64,000 nucleotides of DNA from an uncultured Muribaculaceae bacterium (GTDB lineage Bacteria; Bacteroidota; Bacteroidia; Bacteroidales; Muribaculaceae): NCBI GenBank assembly GCA_910588065.1, contig CAJUPZ010000003.1, positions 1 through 64,000 on the forward strand, read 5' to 3'. Below, in pieces: positions 55,542 through 64,000 of this stretch (position 1 is the stretch's first letter; each line of letters opens with the position of its first letter). The notes beneath the pieces were generated by a model. That model was given only the letters and a program-made list of their open reading frames with translations. It had not been told where the DNA came from and searched no databases. A program made the position numbers and the translations under genes.

Positions 55542-56291
55542 ATGAAAACTCCCGACTACAATCTTAAAGAGCTCCCGGAATATGATGATCCGGTTGAAGC
55601 ACAGGCACACAGACAGAGTTGCGCATATCCCCCGGTTTCTCCCCCGCCGGTAATCCCCGCCAAATCAAAATCAGCATCATTCGGCTGGATTGGATGGCTA
55701 TGCGGCATATTTGTTGCTGCAGCGGTACTTTTCGGCGCCATAGGTCTGGCAAGGCACCACTACAACAACCCCTCGAACCAACCGCTGGCCTATAAAGAAG
55801 CGGTGAAAGGCGATATGTCAAGGAAAGACATTTCCAAGAAAGCGGCCATGCTTGCCGGCACAAGCATCAACAGCGCTAAAGCTGCTGTAGGCACAGGCAT
55901 CAACAGCGCCAAAGCAGCTGTAGGCCAAGCCGTAGCAGCCCCCCAGCGCATTGTCAAGAAAGTTGTGCGCCATGTAAAGGGTCGCCCGGAAAACATTGTC
56001 TACTACTTCGGCAAATCAGCCAATGGTGTTGCTGAAAACGCAACCCTCAACCAGGTGGCCGCCGATGCCTCCAAGGCAAACGCCAATGTTACCGTAACCG
56101 GCTACGCCGACCCGAGCGGATCAGCCGCATACAACAAGCAGCTGAGCGCCAAGCGTGCCAAGAGTATAGGTGACTATCTTATTTCCCACGGTGTTCCCGC
56201 CGAGAATGTGAAGACCAAAGGAGCGGGAGTGACATCACACTACGGTGATGCAGCCCACAACCGCCGCGCTGAAATACATGTAGATTACTGA
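55542..56291 (+). CDS. OmpA-family protein
   Basis: A 249-residue protein with a proline-rich cytoplasmic N-terminus, one membrane helix (GWIGWLCGIFVAAAVLFGAIGLA cut at about residues 45-67) and a C-terminal OmpA-like domain (VTVTGYADPSGSAAYNKQLS; AKRAKSIGDYLISHGV; NRRAEIHV) that binds peptidoglycan in the family. Residues between contain two tandem copies of INSAKAAVG. The helix and lack of a signal peptide suggest an inner-membrane anchor. The start at 55542 is preferred to one 16 codons upstream. Confidence 0.85.
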   Translation: MKTPDYNLKELPEYDDPVEAQAHRQSCAYPPVSPPPVIPAKSKSASFGWIGWLCGIFVAAAVLFGAIGLARHHYNNPSNQPLAYKEAVKGDMSRKDISKKAAMLAGTSINSAKAAVGTGINSAKAAVGQAVAAPQRIVKKVVRHVKGRPENIVYYFGKSANGVAENATLNQVAADASKANANVTVTGYADPSGSAAYNKQLSAKRAKSIGDYLISHGVPAENVKTKGAGVTSHYGDAAHNRRAEIHVDY

Positions 56292-56306
56292 TATATATTA
56301 CCCAAC

Positions 56307-56335
56307 AGAGGGCCGGGATTGAATGTCCCGGCTCT
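56307..56335. terminator. Bidirectional-type hairpin
   Basis: AGGGCCGGGA/TCCCGGCTCT stem with a 7-base loop and a short T-rich tail (TTTGTTTG) between convergent genes. Confidence 0.75.
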
Positions 56336-56343
56336 TTGTTTGT

Positions 56344-57726
56344 TCACTCCGCCAAATCCTCGATATCGTTCTGAGCCAACCGCCGCGCCTCTTCAAAGCG
56401 CGCCTTCATCGTGGGGTTTCCATGTGTGAGTTTCTTGATGGTAAACTTGTTTTCAGCCGCATCGCCCGCCTTCAGAATCTTTTGAGTGGACATTTCAAAA
56501 GTGCGCTTTACCTCACGCAGTGCGTTTGCCTGCTTCTCGAGCGCATCAATCACCTTGTCAATCGCCCCCATAGCCGCCTCGTGCTTCTTTGTGTGGTCGC
56601 CTATCAGCTTGGTGAATTCGGTTACAAACTGGTCTCTCCTGCGCTCGAAGTTTGTGATGTCTATGCTCTGCGACCGAGCCTGGGCCAATTCTGCCCGCAG
56701 AGTCACAATCTCGCCAATACGGGTGCGCGATGACTGACACAGCAGGGCAATCAGCTCAATGAACATGGTAGGGCGTATGACAAACATCTTCGGGTAGCGG
56801 TGTGACATATTCACTATGCCCTTGTTGTACAGCTCATTGTCCTGTTCGAGCATTGTCACCAGCACAGCGTATTCGCAGCGCTTGTCATTGCGGTCCTTGT
56901 TGAGTTTGTCAAGGAAATCGATGTTGCGGTGGCGGTTTACAGAGGTCGGCGACTCGTTTTTCATCTCAAACATTATCGACACATACTCCTCACCGTCGAT
57001 ATAGTCCCTGAAAATAAAGTCGCCCTTGGTTCCCGCAACCGTAGTGTCATTATCCTTGCCGAAACGGGCATCGGGAAATAGCCCTGTCATCTGCGCGCGC
57101 TCAAACTCCATGGCGCAATGCTGCTCCAGGTCCTCGCCGAGCAGCTTCACGGAGAGCCCGGTCTTGAAACTCTTATACAGGTCTATCTCCTTGTCCTTAG
57201 CCTTAAGAATATTCTGGTGCTCCACTATGAGCGATGCCTTCTGCGCTTCCGATTCCAGCCGCTGACGCTCGAGGGTGGCTCTCAGCTGCGACAGCTCCTC
57301 ATCCTTTTTCGATATATCATCCTTGATGCTGTTTTCTTTCTCAAGGAGTGCAATCTTCATCGAGCTCTCGCCTTGGCTGATCTGTCGCTTCAGCTCGGCG
57401 ATATCGGCATCCTTCTTTGCAAGTTGCTTTTCCAGCTCAAGGGCATTACGGTCGTCGAGCGTGCGGATTTTTGTTTTGAGCATATCAATCTCCACATCGC
57501 GCTTCTGCACATCGGTCTGCCATGCCAGCAGCTTCTTGTCCAGTTCGTTCCTGGCGCGCGCCTCCCTGACATCAAATTCCGATGCCATCTGCTTTCTGAG
57601 AGCCGCCTCGCGCTGAGACAGTTCCTTTTCAAACTCGGAATTGCGCACCTGCTGCGCTATAGACTCAAACGCAGCCTCATCTACCTGAAACACCTCCTTG
57701 CAATGCGGACATCTGATTTCTCTCAT
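56344..57726 (-). CDS. DUF2130 coiled-coil protein with putative nuclease core
   Basis: A 460-residue DUF2130 protein. N-terminus has a zinc-ribbon-like CPHCKEVF, then about 180 residues of coiled coil, then a domain with AGTKGDFIFRDYIDGEEYVS and IMFEMKNES (D and E-x-K, PD-(D/E)xK-like), and a C-terminal coiled coil. The arrangement recalls RmuC-type proteins that act in recombination control. Function not established. The start at 57726 (MREIRCPHC) is favoured by the promoter at 57748 over one 14 codons upstream. Confidence 0.87.
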   Translation of the reverse strand: MREIRCPHCKEVFQVDEAAFESIAQQVRNSEFEKELSQREAALRKQMASEFDVREARARNELDKKLLAWQTDVQKRDVEIDMLKTKIRTLDDRNALELEKQLAKKDADIAELKRQISQGESSMKIALLEKENSIKDDISKKDEELSQLRATLERQRLESEAQKASLIVEHQNILKAKDKEIDLYKSFKTGLSVKLLGEDLEQHCAMEFERAQMTGLFPDARFGKDNDTTVAGTKGDFIFRDYIDGEEYVSIMFEMKNESPTSVNRHRNIDFLDKLNKDRNDKRCEYAVLVTMLEQDNELYNKGIVNMSHRYPKMFVIRPTMFIELIALLCQSSRTRIGEIVTLRAELAQARSQSIDITNFERRRDQFVTEFTKLIGDHTKKHEAAMGAIDKVIDALEKQANALREVKRTFEMSTQKILKAGDAAENKFTIKKLTHGNPTMKARFEEARRLAQNDIEDLAE

Positions 57727-57747
57727 AGTAAATAGCTCAATGATATG

Positions 57748-57755
57748 CAAAGATA
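57748..57755 (-). promoter_or_regulatory. DUF2130 promoter -7 element
   Basis: TATCTTTG followed by CATATC on the minus strand, 21 bases before the preferred ATG. Confidence 0.55.
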
Positions 57756-57843
57756 CATCACAAAACAAGCGTTTTGCAAGAAAAATCCCAAAATAATTTC
57801 AGCTCACGCGGGCGCAGCTATTGCCTATGCACCCGGTTTGCGT

Positions 57844-57851
57844 TATTTTTG
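57844..57851 (+). promoter_or_regulatory. Esterase promoter -7 element
   Basis: TATTTTTG followed by CGATG. It lies 2 bases from one possible ATG (57854) and 23 bases from the preferred one (57875). Confidence 0.5.
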
Positions 57852-57874
57852 CGATGCAAAAACATTTGAAAAGA

Positions 57875-58699
57875 ATGCGAATACTATCAACAATCCTCAC
57901 CATCATGCTCACAACATCAGCCATGCTATCGCAGAGCAAACCCATAGCAGTGCCACTTCCGGCAGATGACCGCACCGGCGACACACCTATATTGTATGTA
58001 TACCCGGCAGCAACCCCGCGCAGCGCAGCGGTAGTGATGTGTCCCGGCGGAGGCTACTCAAAGCTTGCAATGGGTCATGAGGGGCATGATATGGCAGAGT
58101 GGTTCAACGGCCTCGGAATCACCTACGCCGTGCTGCAATACCGACTGCCCCATGGCGACAGCTCAATCCCCTTCACCGATGCCTGCAATGCCATGCGCCT
58201 TATGCGGAGCAATGCCGAGGCATGGCACATCGACCCCGCGAGATTAGGCATAATGGGAGCAAGCGCGGGCGGCCATCTCGCCTCGACTGTTGCCACAAAA
58301 GCCGATGGTGATGCCGCGGCCAACTTCCAGATACTTCTCTACCCGGTAATATCCATGGCCGACAGTATAACCCACCGCGGTTCCCGTGATAATCTGCTTG
58401 GCGCTTCCCCGCGCCCTGAAGCTATAGCCGCTTTCAGCAGCGATATGAATGTGAGTGCATCCACCCCTCCCGCATTCATCGCCTTGTCGGCAGATGACCG
58501 CACCGTGCCGGTTGAAAACAGCATACGCTACTTTAAAGCGCTGAACGCCGCCGGAACAAGCGCATCGCTCCATATATATCCGGAAGGTGGCCACGGATGG
58601 GGATTCAACGACTCATTTCCGTACAAAAGCGACTGGACCTCAAGCCTTCGCACCTGGCTCGCCGCGTGCGGGCTGCACCGGAGCTCTGTTCAAAAATAG
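57875..58699 (+). CDS. Secreted alpha/beta-hydrolase (esterase/lipase-type)
   Basis: A 274-residue alpha/beta-hydrolase with a signal peptide (ILSTILTIMLTTSAMLSQS), of the Aes/acetyl-xylan-esterase-like group. Seen: oxyanion segment VMCPGGGYSKLAMGHEGHDMAEW, nucleophile elbow GASAGGHLAS, acidic residue in LSADDRTVP, and histidine in YPEGGHGWG. It probably removes acetyl groups from polysaccharides in the periplasm. The ATG at 57854, seven codons earlier, is the alternative; the later one gives the tidier signal peptide. Confidence 0.85.
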   Translation: MRILSTILTIMLTTSAMLSQSKPIAVPLPADDRTGDTPILYVYPAATPRSAAVVMCPGGGYSKLAMGHEGHDMAEWFNGLGITYAVLQYRLPHGDSSIPFTDACNAMRLMRSNAEAWHIDPARLGIMGASAGGHLASTVATKADGDAAANFQILLYPVISMADSITHRGSRDNLLGASPRPEAIAAFSSDMNVSASTPPAFIALSADDRTVPVENSIRYFKALNAAGTSASLHIYPEGGHGWGFNDSFPYKSDWTSSLRTWLAACGLHRSSVQK

Positions 58700-58855
58700 G
58701 GCGACACACCCGCAGCCGTATATCTCCCTCTCCTCTCTGGCGGAGGTATGAACGTGCATCCCTACTTTTCTCGCGACCGGCATGTTTTCTGCTTGTTTTC
58801 GGTAAAATTCTCGGATTTATTTGGTTAGGACACCATTAGATTCTAAGAAATTAGT

Positions 58856-58863
58856 TATTTTTG
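58856..58863 (+). promoter_or_regulatory. Promoter -7 element of the structured leader
   Basis: TATTTTTG followed by CA matches TAnnTTTG; about 255 bases before the coding start at 59119. Confidence 0.5.
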
Positions 58864-58869
58864 CAATAG

Positions 58870-59100
58870 GCAGACGTTTGTCTGTCACGACATTTTGGAA
58901 AAATAAGAAACGTTATGCGTGTCTTTAAGTGAAAACGTAGGAAATTTTCAAACGAGGAATGATAGCACAGTAGGTTTCACGCTTGTAGCCGGGCTGCTAT
59001 TGTAACATCTGCTCAAATGGTTGCCTACGACCATCTGTTAAGACGTGGCATAGTTGGCTCTCGTTTTCTTTCATTAACCTCTCCTTAGAGCCAGGGGAGA
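58870..59100 (+). ncRNA. Structured 5' leader or small RNA
   Basis: Four stem-loops are seen: CAGAC/GTCTG (near 58871-58885), ATAGCA/TGCTAT (58962-58967 and 58995-59000), ATGGT/ACCAT (59017-59021 and 59030-59034), and TGGCTCT/AGAGCCA (59056-59062 and 59088-59094). The last lies just before the start codon region and could control translation. No known riboswitch could be recognised. A short ORF (59109-59171) begins right after it. Confidence 0.45.
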
Positions 59101-59108
59101 AATATAAT

Positions 59109-59171
59109 ATGTCCGGCAATGGAAAGTTGTTTAACATTTCGAAGAATCCCTATATTAAAAACTCTGACTGA
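59109..59171 (+). CDS. Short leader ORF (20 codons)
   Basis: ATG at 59109, preceded by GGGGAG, starts a frame MSGNGKLFNISKNPYIKNSD and stops at TGA 59169-59171. It overlaps the start of the gene at 59119 in another frame. It may be a leader peptide, the remnant of another gene, or chance. Confidence 0.3.
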   Translation: MSGNGKLFNISKNPYIKNSD

Positions 59172-60237
59172 CAGAGTAAGGAACAAGATTCCAATTATTG
59201 TTTTAAGTGCGGTTCTTTCGCCTCTCGCAGCCTTGGGGCAAGAAACTGATTCAATTATCGGACGACCATATAAGTCGTTCGATACAACCGCATTTTGTTC
59301 CTACCGAGAATTCCACCCTTCGCAGTATCTAACGGACAATAACTGGGATATCCTCTGTGCCTTCACAGAACCTGGCAAAACCGTGAAACTTGATTCCCTC
59401 GGCATTTCTTATAACAAGAGTCAGTTACGATTACTGGAAGTTGGTAATTTGCTATCTCATGAAAATGGCATATATACAACCATAATGCCAATTTTCGGAA
59501 AAACGGAAACTCAAACTATTCGTAGACAGTCCAAAGAATTTGCTGATAGTATTTTTGCTGTAATTGAGCCGGAATTGAAACAGCTGATTGCAGATCTTTA
59601 TAAAGCCGGCTATGCAAAACAAACTTATAGCTTGATATTCTCTTATATGCTTGACACCTATATCTGGGATGATGAAAGATTAGCCTCACCTATGAGTTAT
59701 GAGGATCACGGCACCTGGACTGGGGCATACTGGGCTATGTTTGCCCCTCGCTCACATGTAAAAATAGGGACAAATGGATTCGGGCCTATCCGCCAAAATT
59801 GGACAGATGACCTTGGATATTGGCTAAAAACAGAAAAACTTATTGACTTTGCAAAAGAAGTGAACAAAACCCAGGGCGATCCTATAGAAAATAAGGAAGT
59901 GATAAATGAAATTGCCGGGTGGGGACTTACAGATCAGGATGGAACAATTCTTATCCCGATAATGCGTGTTGGCAACAATGATAAAATTGATGTCCTTTGT
60001 AAAAGCATTACTTCACAATTAAGTGCAGCAGTTAAATCTTACTGTCATTCATGGAGCGCAGAACATAACATTGCTACTGAAACAACGGGGCAGATTATTT
60101 TCTACCATGAGGTGATGTGGGATTTGCTTGATATTCTGGAATCAAAGGGTATGATTGCTATGCCTCCAATTCTTAAAGGAGAAGAAGTAGGCAAAGAGCA
60201 TTTTGGCGATATTTGCTTTATTGTATTAGAAGATTAG
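59119..60237 (+). CDS. Secreted protein of unknown function, AT-rich
   Basis: A 372-residue protein I do not recognise. A hydrophobic segment (IPIIVLSAVLSPLAALGQ, about 24-41) after a basic stretch looks like a signal peptide with a cut near GQ/ETD; the true start may be later than the first ATG. The rest is soluble, mixed alpha/beta, with YWAMFAPRSHVKIGTNGFGP and GWGLTDQDGTILIPIMRVG as the most distinctive stretches. Base composition is lower in GC than neighbours and codons look different, suggesting transfer. A long structured leader precedes it and its stop codon lies within a palindrome. Confidence 0.75.
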   Translation: MESCLTFRRIPILKTLTDRVRNKIPIIVLSAVLSPLAALGQETDSIIGRPYKSFDTTAFCSYREFHPSQYLTDNNWDILCAFTEPGKTVKLDSLGISYNKSQLRLLEVGNLLSHENGIYTTIMPIFGKTETQTIRRQSKEFADSIFAVIEPELKQLIADLYKAGYAKQTYSLIFSYMLDTYIWDDERLASPMSYEDHGTWTGAYWAMFAPRSHVKIGTNGFGPIRQNWTDDLGYWLKTEKLIDFAKEVNKTQGDPIENKEVINEIAGWGLTDQDGTILIPIMRVGNNDKIDVLCKSITSQLSAAVKSYCHSWSAEHNIATETTGQIIFYHEVMWDLLDILESKGMIAMPPILKGEEVGKEHFGDICFIVLED

Positions 60238-60254
60238 TGTCCACTAATGAATTC
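60233..60254. repeat. Palindrome shared with the 24.8 kb locus
   Basis: ATTAGTG-TC-CACTAAT palindrome overlapping the stop codon of the unknown gene, continuing GAATTC. The same sequence, in the same orientation relative to the neighbouring gene, follows the DUF1016 gene (24812-24790, minus strand). Confidence 0.65.
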
Positions 60255-60275
60255 CTATAATTATATAGGGGAGCA

Positions 60276-61223
60276 TCAGGAGGTGTGGCGGGCGTTGCGA
60301 AGGAGGCCTTCGAGTTTTGCCCGTTTGATAGCGGAGCGGCGGAAGAGTTCGGTATATTCATCGCGTGTCATTGCCAGCACCCGCTCTTTTGTAAGCCCGA
60401 GCAATGCGGGACGTGGCATAAATTCCGGCAGGGGTGCCGGGGCCGGGGTCAGCCGGTTGTGAGGGCATACGCTCTGGCAGGTGTCGCATCCATAAAGGCG
60501 ATTGCCGAGGCGGGTATTTTCAGGCAGGTCGCCGCGATGCTCGATTGTGAGGCATGACAGACATTTGCGGCTGTCGACCAAAGTGATGTTTTTGCCGGCA
60601 TCTTTAATGGCTCCGGCAGGGCAGCAGGCGATGCACCGGCGGCAGTAGCCGCAGTTCAGCTCCACCGGCGGCTTGGGGGCAATGGCAATAGTTGTGAGGA
60701 TTGTGCCAAGAAAAAAACAGCTTCCGGCGCCCGGCACCATCAGCAGTCCGTTAAGACCTATATACCCGAGGCCGGAGCGGTGGGCCCAATAGCGCTCGCG
60801 CAGCGGCGCGGTGTCTACACACACCCTGCACTCCCCTCCCCACTTTTGCTTTATTGCCTGCGCGGCGGCGTCAAGGCGGCGGCGAACCACCTCATGGTAG
60901 TCATCACCAAGCGCATATGCGGCAATTCTCAGTGAATCGTCCGGCCATACGATGCTTGCGGGGCGCGGATATGCAAACGCGCACACTATAAGCGACCGCA
61001 CTCCGGGCAGCAACATATCGGGATTGCACCTTACCTCCATATTGCGCTCCATATACTCCATGCCGGCATTGAAATTATCATCCAGCCATTTTCGATAGAG
61101 CGAGCTGTCCGCCTCATCAACCTCTGATGCTGCGGCCACTCCGTAGGCGAAGGCACCGACAGCATCGGCGGTAAGAAGCTGTTCAAGCTCCTTGTAATCA
61201 CATTGGTAGCGGCAGGAATTCAT
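60276..61223 (-). CDS. queG: Epoxyqueuosine reductase QueG
   Basis: A 315-residue cobalamin- and Fe-S-dependent enzyme making queuosine in tRNA wobble position 34 from epoxyqueuosine. Seen: WAHRSGLGYIGLNGLLMVPG, the two 4Fe-4S motifs CGYCRRCIACCPAG and CDTCQSVCPHN, and C-terminal RRSAIKRAKLEGLLRNA. The ATG at 61223 (MNSCRYQ) overlaps the preceding deacetylase gene by 26 bases; one 8 codons upstream is possible. Confidence 0.94.
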   Translation of the reverse strand: MNSCRYQCDYKELEQLLTADAVGAFAYGVAAASEVDEADSSLYRKWLDDNFNAGMEYMERNMEVRCNPDMLLPGVRSLIVCAFAYPRPASIVWPDDSLRIAAYALGDDYHEVVRRRLDAAAQAIKQKWGGECRVCVDTAPLRERYWAHRSGLGYIGLNGLLMVPGAGSCFFLGTILTTIAIAPKPPVELNCGYCRRCIACCPAGAIKDAGKNITLVDSRKCLSCLTIEHRGDLPENTRLGNRLYGCDTCQSVCPHNRLTPAPAPLPEFMPRPALLGLTKERVLAMTRDEYTELFRRSAIKRAKLEGLLRNARHTS

Positions 61224-61854
61224 AGCCTTGCGATTTGAGCCATTCAATAGCCCGCGGCAATGCGGAGCGGAGATTGCGCTCGGCCTTGAGCGAATCGTGA
61301 AACACTATCACGGAGCCGTCACGGGTGTACTTTCTTACATTGTCAAACACATTATCCGGAGTGAGACGCTTGCTGTAGTCGCGCGTCACAAGGTCGTACA
61401 TCACAATGTTGTAATGGCTCTTGATAGCTCTTGCCTGCGACCAACGGATGATACCGTGCGGCGGCCTGAACAGGCGGCTGTCAATGTAGCGGGCGGCCTC
61501 GGTGATGTCGCGCATATAAGTGACACCTCTCACCTTGAAGCCCTGCATATGGTGCATTGTGTGATTGCCGTAGCTGTGGCCGCGGCGCCTCACCTCCTCA
61601 AGCAGCTGCGGATTACGGCGCACATTGTCGCCCACCATGAAAAATGTAGCCTTTATGCCGTGAGTGTCGAGCAAATCGAGCACCCAGGGAGTCACTTCCG
61701 GTATCGGGCCGTCGTCAAATGTGAGATACACCACCTTGCGTCTGTTTCTGCGCAAACGCCATATCGCCTCCGGAAAGAGGAGGCGATACAGCAGGGGCGG
61801 CTGTTCAATCAGTCGTGCCAACTTAGCGGTCGGAGCGTTGCTGGAACCGTGCAA
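61198..61854 (-). CDS. Polysaccharide deacetylase family protein (CE4/NodB-type)
   Basis: A 218-residue NodB-homology deacetylase that would remove N- or O-acetyl groups from sugars. Seen: TFDDGPIPEVTPWVL (motif 1 with catalytic and metal aspartates), SYGNHTMHH (motif 2, H-x3-H), and FRPPHGIIRW (motif 3). A basic N-terminus lacks a clear signal peptide. It overlaps the DUF2723 gene by 32 bases and queG by 26 bases, indicating one operon. Confidence 0.88.
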   Translation of the reverse strand: MHGSSNAPTAKLARLIEQPPLLYRLLFPEAIWRLRRNRRKVVYLTFDDGPIPEVTPWVLDLLDTHGIKATFFMVGDNVRRNPQLLEEVRRRGHSYGNHTMHHMQGFKVRGVTYMRDITEAARYIDSRLFRPPHGIIRWSQARAIKSHYNIVMYDLVTRDYSKRLTPDNVFDNVRKYTRDGSVIVFHDSLKAERNLRSALPRAIEWLKSQGYEFLPLPM

Positions 61855-64000
61855 GGCGCGCTATGTCCACACCCAGATCCTCCAGATGCTGCTGCATCTC
61901 GTCGGCATCGCCACCTCCGGCGGCGTAGGTCTGGAAGAGCACCAACAGGTAAGACTGGTCAATGTAGCGGTCGGTCACCGGCAGAGATGCGTACTGCGAG
62001 GGTGACAGGCTCTGATAGTACACCACATTGCGTGCATATCTGTCTATTTCATCGCGCAGTATCTGAAGACCGGTCTCGGTGGCCTCGTCATTGCCTGTGG
62101 CCTCGCCGATACGCAGGTAGAGGTCGCCTACACTCTGGCCGAGCTGAACAGAATACGGCATGGCTGCCACGGGGAGCTTCTCACGCATCAGATTCAGCAC
62201 ATTGAGCGCCTTGTCGTAGCTGTCAGACTTGATTTTCGGAAGCTCGGCGCGCGAGAAGTCAGAAAGGAATGAGCCGGCGCTGTCGCGCTGCATCAGCATA
62301 TCGGCTTCAAGAGCCTGCAGGAGATATGCTGTCGCGAGGTCTGTCATGGCCGAGCGGTGTGTTGTGACCATGCGGCGCACTGTCTCGTCAAGATAGAGTT
62401 TCGAGGGGTCCTTTGCTGTGTCAAGGCCACCCCATTGCCACTTTTCGGTGACATTTCTGTACATTTTGTCGAGATTCACACCCACCTCATCACCGTTGGG
62501 ATTGCGGATAGGCCCAACCTCGTAAGCGAGGCCGGTGCTTCGCAGGTAGGGAGTGAGGCCGAGGTAATAGCGTTCAGGCACAGTCATGGCGAAGTATACC
62601 GGACGGTTCCATCCGTTTTCGGCAGATGTGCCGATCATGTCCATGGCCATAACCTGGCTGAGGGTGAGTCCCCGTGTAGAGGTCATGTCAACAGGCACAA
62701 ATGGTGAAGCCGCGGGAGCCTCATCGGCGGTTATGCGTCCGGCCTTGACCATAGCGGCAGTGTCGACGGGAAGATACATATTCGCATACTTCAAAATAGG
62801 CACACCCCATTCATTCTGTCGAGCTGCGGGAGCATAGAGATTTTTCAGAGAGGAGAGCATATTGACAGGCATTGTGTCGGGGCTGAGCACATAGCTGTAC
62901 TGCAGGCGGTCGTATGCGTAGTCAGTGGGCTTGGCCTGCATTTCGATACCGGGGGCCTCGTAGGATGGCATTCTCACCTGGTCGACATACCAGGGGGTTG
63001 TGAGGTACGAGAGGTTCACCACCTTCACATCGGTGCGGGTGCCCTCCACTTCCTGGGCATACCAGAGCGGGAAGGTGTCGTTGTCGCCGTTTGTGAAGAT
63101 GATAGCATTCTCATCGAGCGAATTGAGGTAGTTGTTGCCGAAATCGCGGGTGGCGTATCTGCCGGAGCGGTCGTGGTCGTCCCATGTCTGCGACACCATC
63201 TGCAGCGGTATTATCAATCCGACAACGCAGGCAATGACAGCGGCCACCATTGAGTTTTTCTCAGCCTTGGCCTTATCCGCAACCACCTTTGAGCCGGCTT
63301 TGGGCTTGGGAGTGAGCAGATTTGCCACAAGACGCCACACACCGGCCACACCCATGCCAATCCATATAGCGTAGGCATAGAAAGAGCCTGCGAAAGCATA
63401 GTCGCGCTCGCGGGGCTGGGAGGGTGTCTGGTTCAGGTACAGCACAATTGCTATGCCTGTCATGAAGAAAAGGAAAAAGACCACCCAGAACTGCTCGATA
63501 CCCCTCTTGGAGGTGAACGCCTGCCAGCCGAGGCCTATAATACCCATAATCAGGGGCAGCATGAAGAACACATTGTGGCCCTTGTTGCCCTTTCCATAAT
63601 CGTCGGGAAGAAGCGACTGGTCGCCGAGGCGCAGATTGTCAATCAGGGGTATGCCGCTGATCCAGTTGCCCTGATTCACCTCGCCGTTGCCCTGGATATC
63701 ATTCTGACGTCCGGCGAAATTCCACATGAAGTAGCGCCAATACATGTGATTGAGCTGATATGTGATGAAGAACTGCAGATTTTCGGCAAAAGTGGGCTTC
63801 ATCAAAGTTTTTTTCTGCAGAGTGTTACCGTCTGCATCGACGTATGCAGTAGCTTCCACGGGGCGGCCGCGGAAACCGATCCAGTCGCGGTAAGCGTCAG
63901 GGTGCGGGTCAGTGTTGCTGTAAATGCGGGGGAAGAGCATATTCAGCTCCGGAGTCATTGTGTACTCCTTCTTATAACCGGTGAGGGTGTATGAATCCGG
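61823..64000 (-). CDS. DUF2723 membrane protein, 5' end beyond window
   Basis: C-terminal 725 codons of a DUF2723 protein; the frame is open to the window edge, so the N-terminus is missing. DUF2723 proteins are large polytopic membrane proteins related to protein O-mannosyltransferases; substrate unknown. Visible features: several membrane helices (for example GHNVFFMLPLIMGIIGLGWQ), the periplasmic DFGNNYLNSLDENAIIFTNG, DNDTFPLWYAQEVEGTRTDV, then a soluble C-terminal region with TPR-like helices. It is the upstream partner of the deacetylase and queG. Confidence 0.88.
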   Translation of the reverse strand, partial: PDSYTLTGYKKEYTMTPELNMLFPRIYSNTDPHPDAYRDWIGFRGRPVEATAYVDADGNTLQKKTLMKPTFAENLQFFITYQLNHMYWRYFMWNFAGRQNDIQGNGEVNQGNWISGIPLIDNLRLGDQSLLPDDYGKGNKGHNVFFMLPLIMGIIGLGWQAFTSKRGIEQFWVVFFLFFMTGIAIVLYLNQTPSQPRERDYAFAGSFYAYAIWIGMGVAGVWRLVANLLTPKPKAGSKVVADKAKAEKNSMVAAVIACVVGLIIPLQMVSQTWDDHDRSGRYATRDFGNNYLNSLDENAIIFTNGDNDTFPLWYAQEVEGTRTDVKVVNLSYLTTPWYVDQVRMPSYEAPGIEMQAKPTDYAYDRLQYSYVLSPDTMPVNMLSSLKNLYAPAARQNEWGVPILKYANMYLPVDTAAMVKAGRITADEAPAASPFVPVDMTSTRGLTLSQVMAMDMIGTSAENGWNRPVYFAMTVPERYYLGLTPYLRSTGLAYEVGPIRNPNGDEVGVNLDKMYRNVTEKWQWGGLDTAKDPSKLYLDETVRRMVTTHRSAMTDLATAYLLQALEADMLMQRDSAGSFLSDFSRAELPKIKSDSYDKALNVLNLMREKLPVAAMPYSVQLGQSVGDLYLRIGEATGNDEATETGLQILRDEIDRYARNVVYYQSLSPSQYASLPVTDRYIDQSYLLVLFQTYAAGGGDADEMQQHLEDLGVDIARLARFQQRSDR

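Larger units (their letters stand above)
58700..59118. other. 419-base gap: promoter and structured leader
   Basis: After the esterase, about 150 bases hold nothing recognised. From 58856 there is a promoter-like element and then a run of stem-loops (described separately) leading to the gene at 59119. Confidence 0.6.

Noticed and set aside
55860..55925. Tandem DNA repeat in the OmpA-like gene as a mobile feature
   Set aside because: The two copies of INSAKAAVG are part of the coding sequence and likely an ordinary protein repeat.

Overview
The window looks like the chromosome of a gut Bacteroidales bacterium, most likely of the Muribaculaceae or a close relative. The reasons are the many Bacteroidetes-type promoters (TAnnTTTG, some with TTTG about 19-21 bases upstream), a fimbrillin operon of the DUF3575/DUF5119/fimbrillin type, a GH84 and a GH109 glycosidase, a GDE/GT4/GH57 glycogen cluster, a SecDF fusion, and GC-rich core genes mixed with AT-richer accessory genes. 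No rRNA, tRNA or CRISPR array was seen.

Layout. 1-5.5 kb: a leftward rseC-like/rnfBCDGEA operon for the Rnf ion-pumping ferredoxin:NAD+ oxidoreductase. 5.5-6.1 kb: a non-coding gap with a candidate small RNA and a 164-bp palindromic element. 6.1-12.6 kb: GH84 beta-N-acetylglucosaminidase, a DUF6291-like protein, an MFS transporter with a GH130 mannoside phosphorylase, and a UDG-like protein. 12.7-18.4 kb: DcaP-like porin, AspT/YidE-type transporter, cytidylate-kinase-like protein, prfB with its programmed +1 frameshift, and plsC. 18.4-20.5 kb: groES-groEL behind a very good sigma-54 promoter match. 20.5-26 kb: an accessory stretch of beta-propeller lipoproteins (one interrupted by a TAG codon), an ATGA-coupled HTH-DUF3791/DUF3990/small-protein module that looks like a toxin-antitoxin system, and a DUF1016 nuclease; near-identical terminators recur between these units. 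26.1-32.4 kb: MATE exporter and the glycogen operon. 32.5-34.7 kb: an Eco47II-type restriction-modification pair. 34.6-44.6 kb: ZIP transporter, DUF1846 protein, then leftward secDF and a group made of a stand-alone sigma-54 activator, an Ig-like lipoprotein, rex and a FAH-like protein. 44.7-48.1 kb: a second long palindrome, a divergent HexNAc-kinase-like/GH109 pair, and rpiB. 48.3-51 kb: fimbrial operon. 51.2-57.7 kb: DUF349, polyprenyl-phosphate sugar transferase, cysK, OmpA-like protein and DUF2130. 57.8-64 kb: esterase, a structured 5' leader with an unknown AT-rich secreted protein, queG, a polysaccharide deacetylase, and a DUF2723 membrane protein cut by the window edge.

Connections. 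GH84, GH109, the HexNAc kinase, GH130 and the MFS carrier suit foraging on host or dietary glycans. Rnf and Rex both concern NAD(H) balance. A sigma-54 activator and a sigma-54 promoter at groESL occur in the same window, so a chaperone regulon under sigma-54 is worth testing. The most likely less-described systems are the DUF3990 module with its recombinogenic terminators, the structured leader plus unknown gene, and a palindrome shared at the 3' ends of two unrelated accessory genes.
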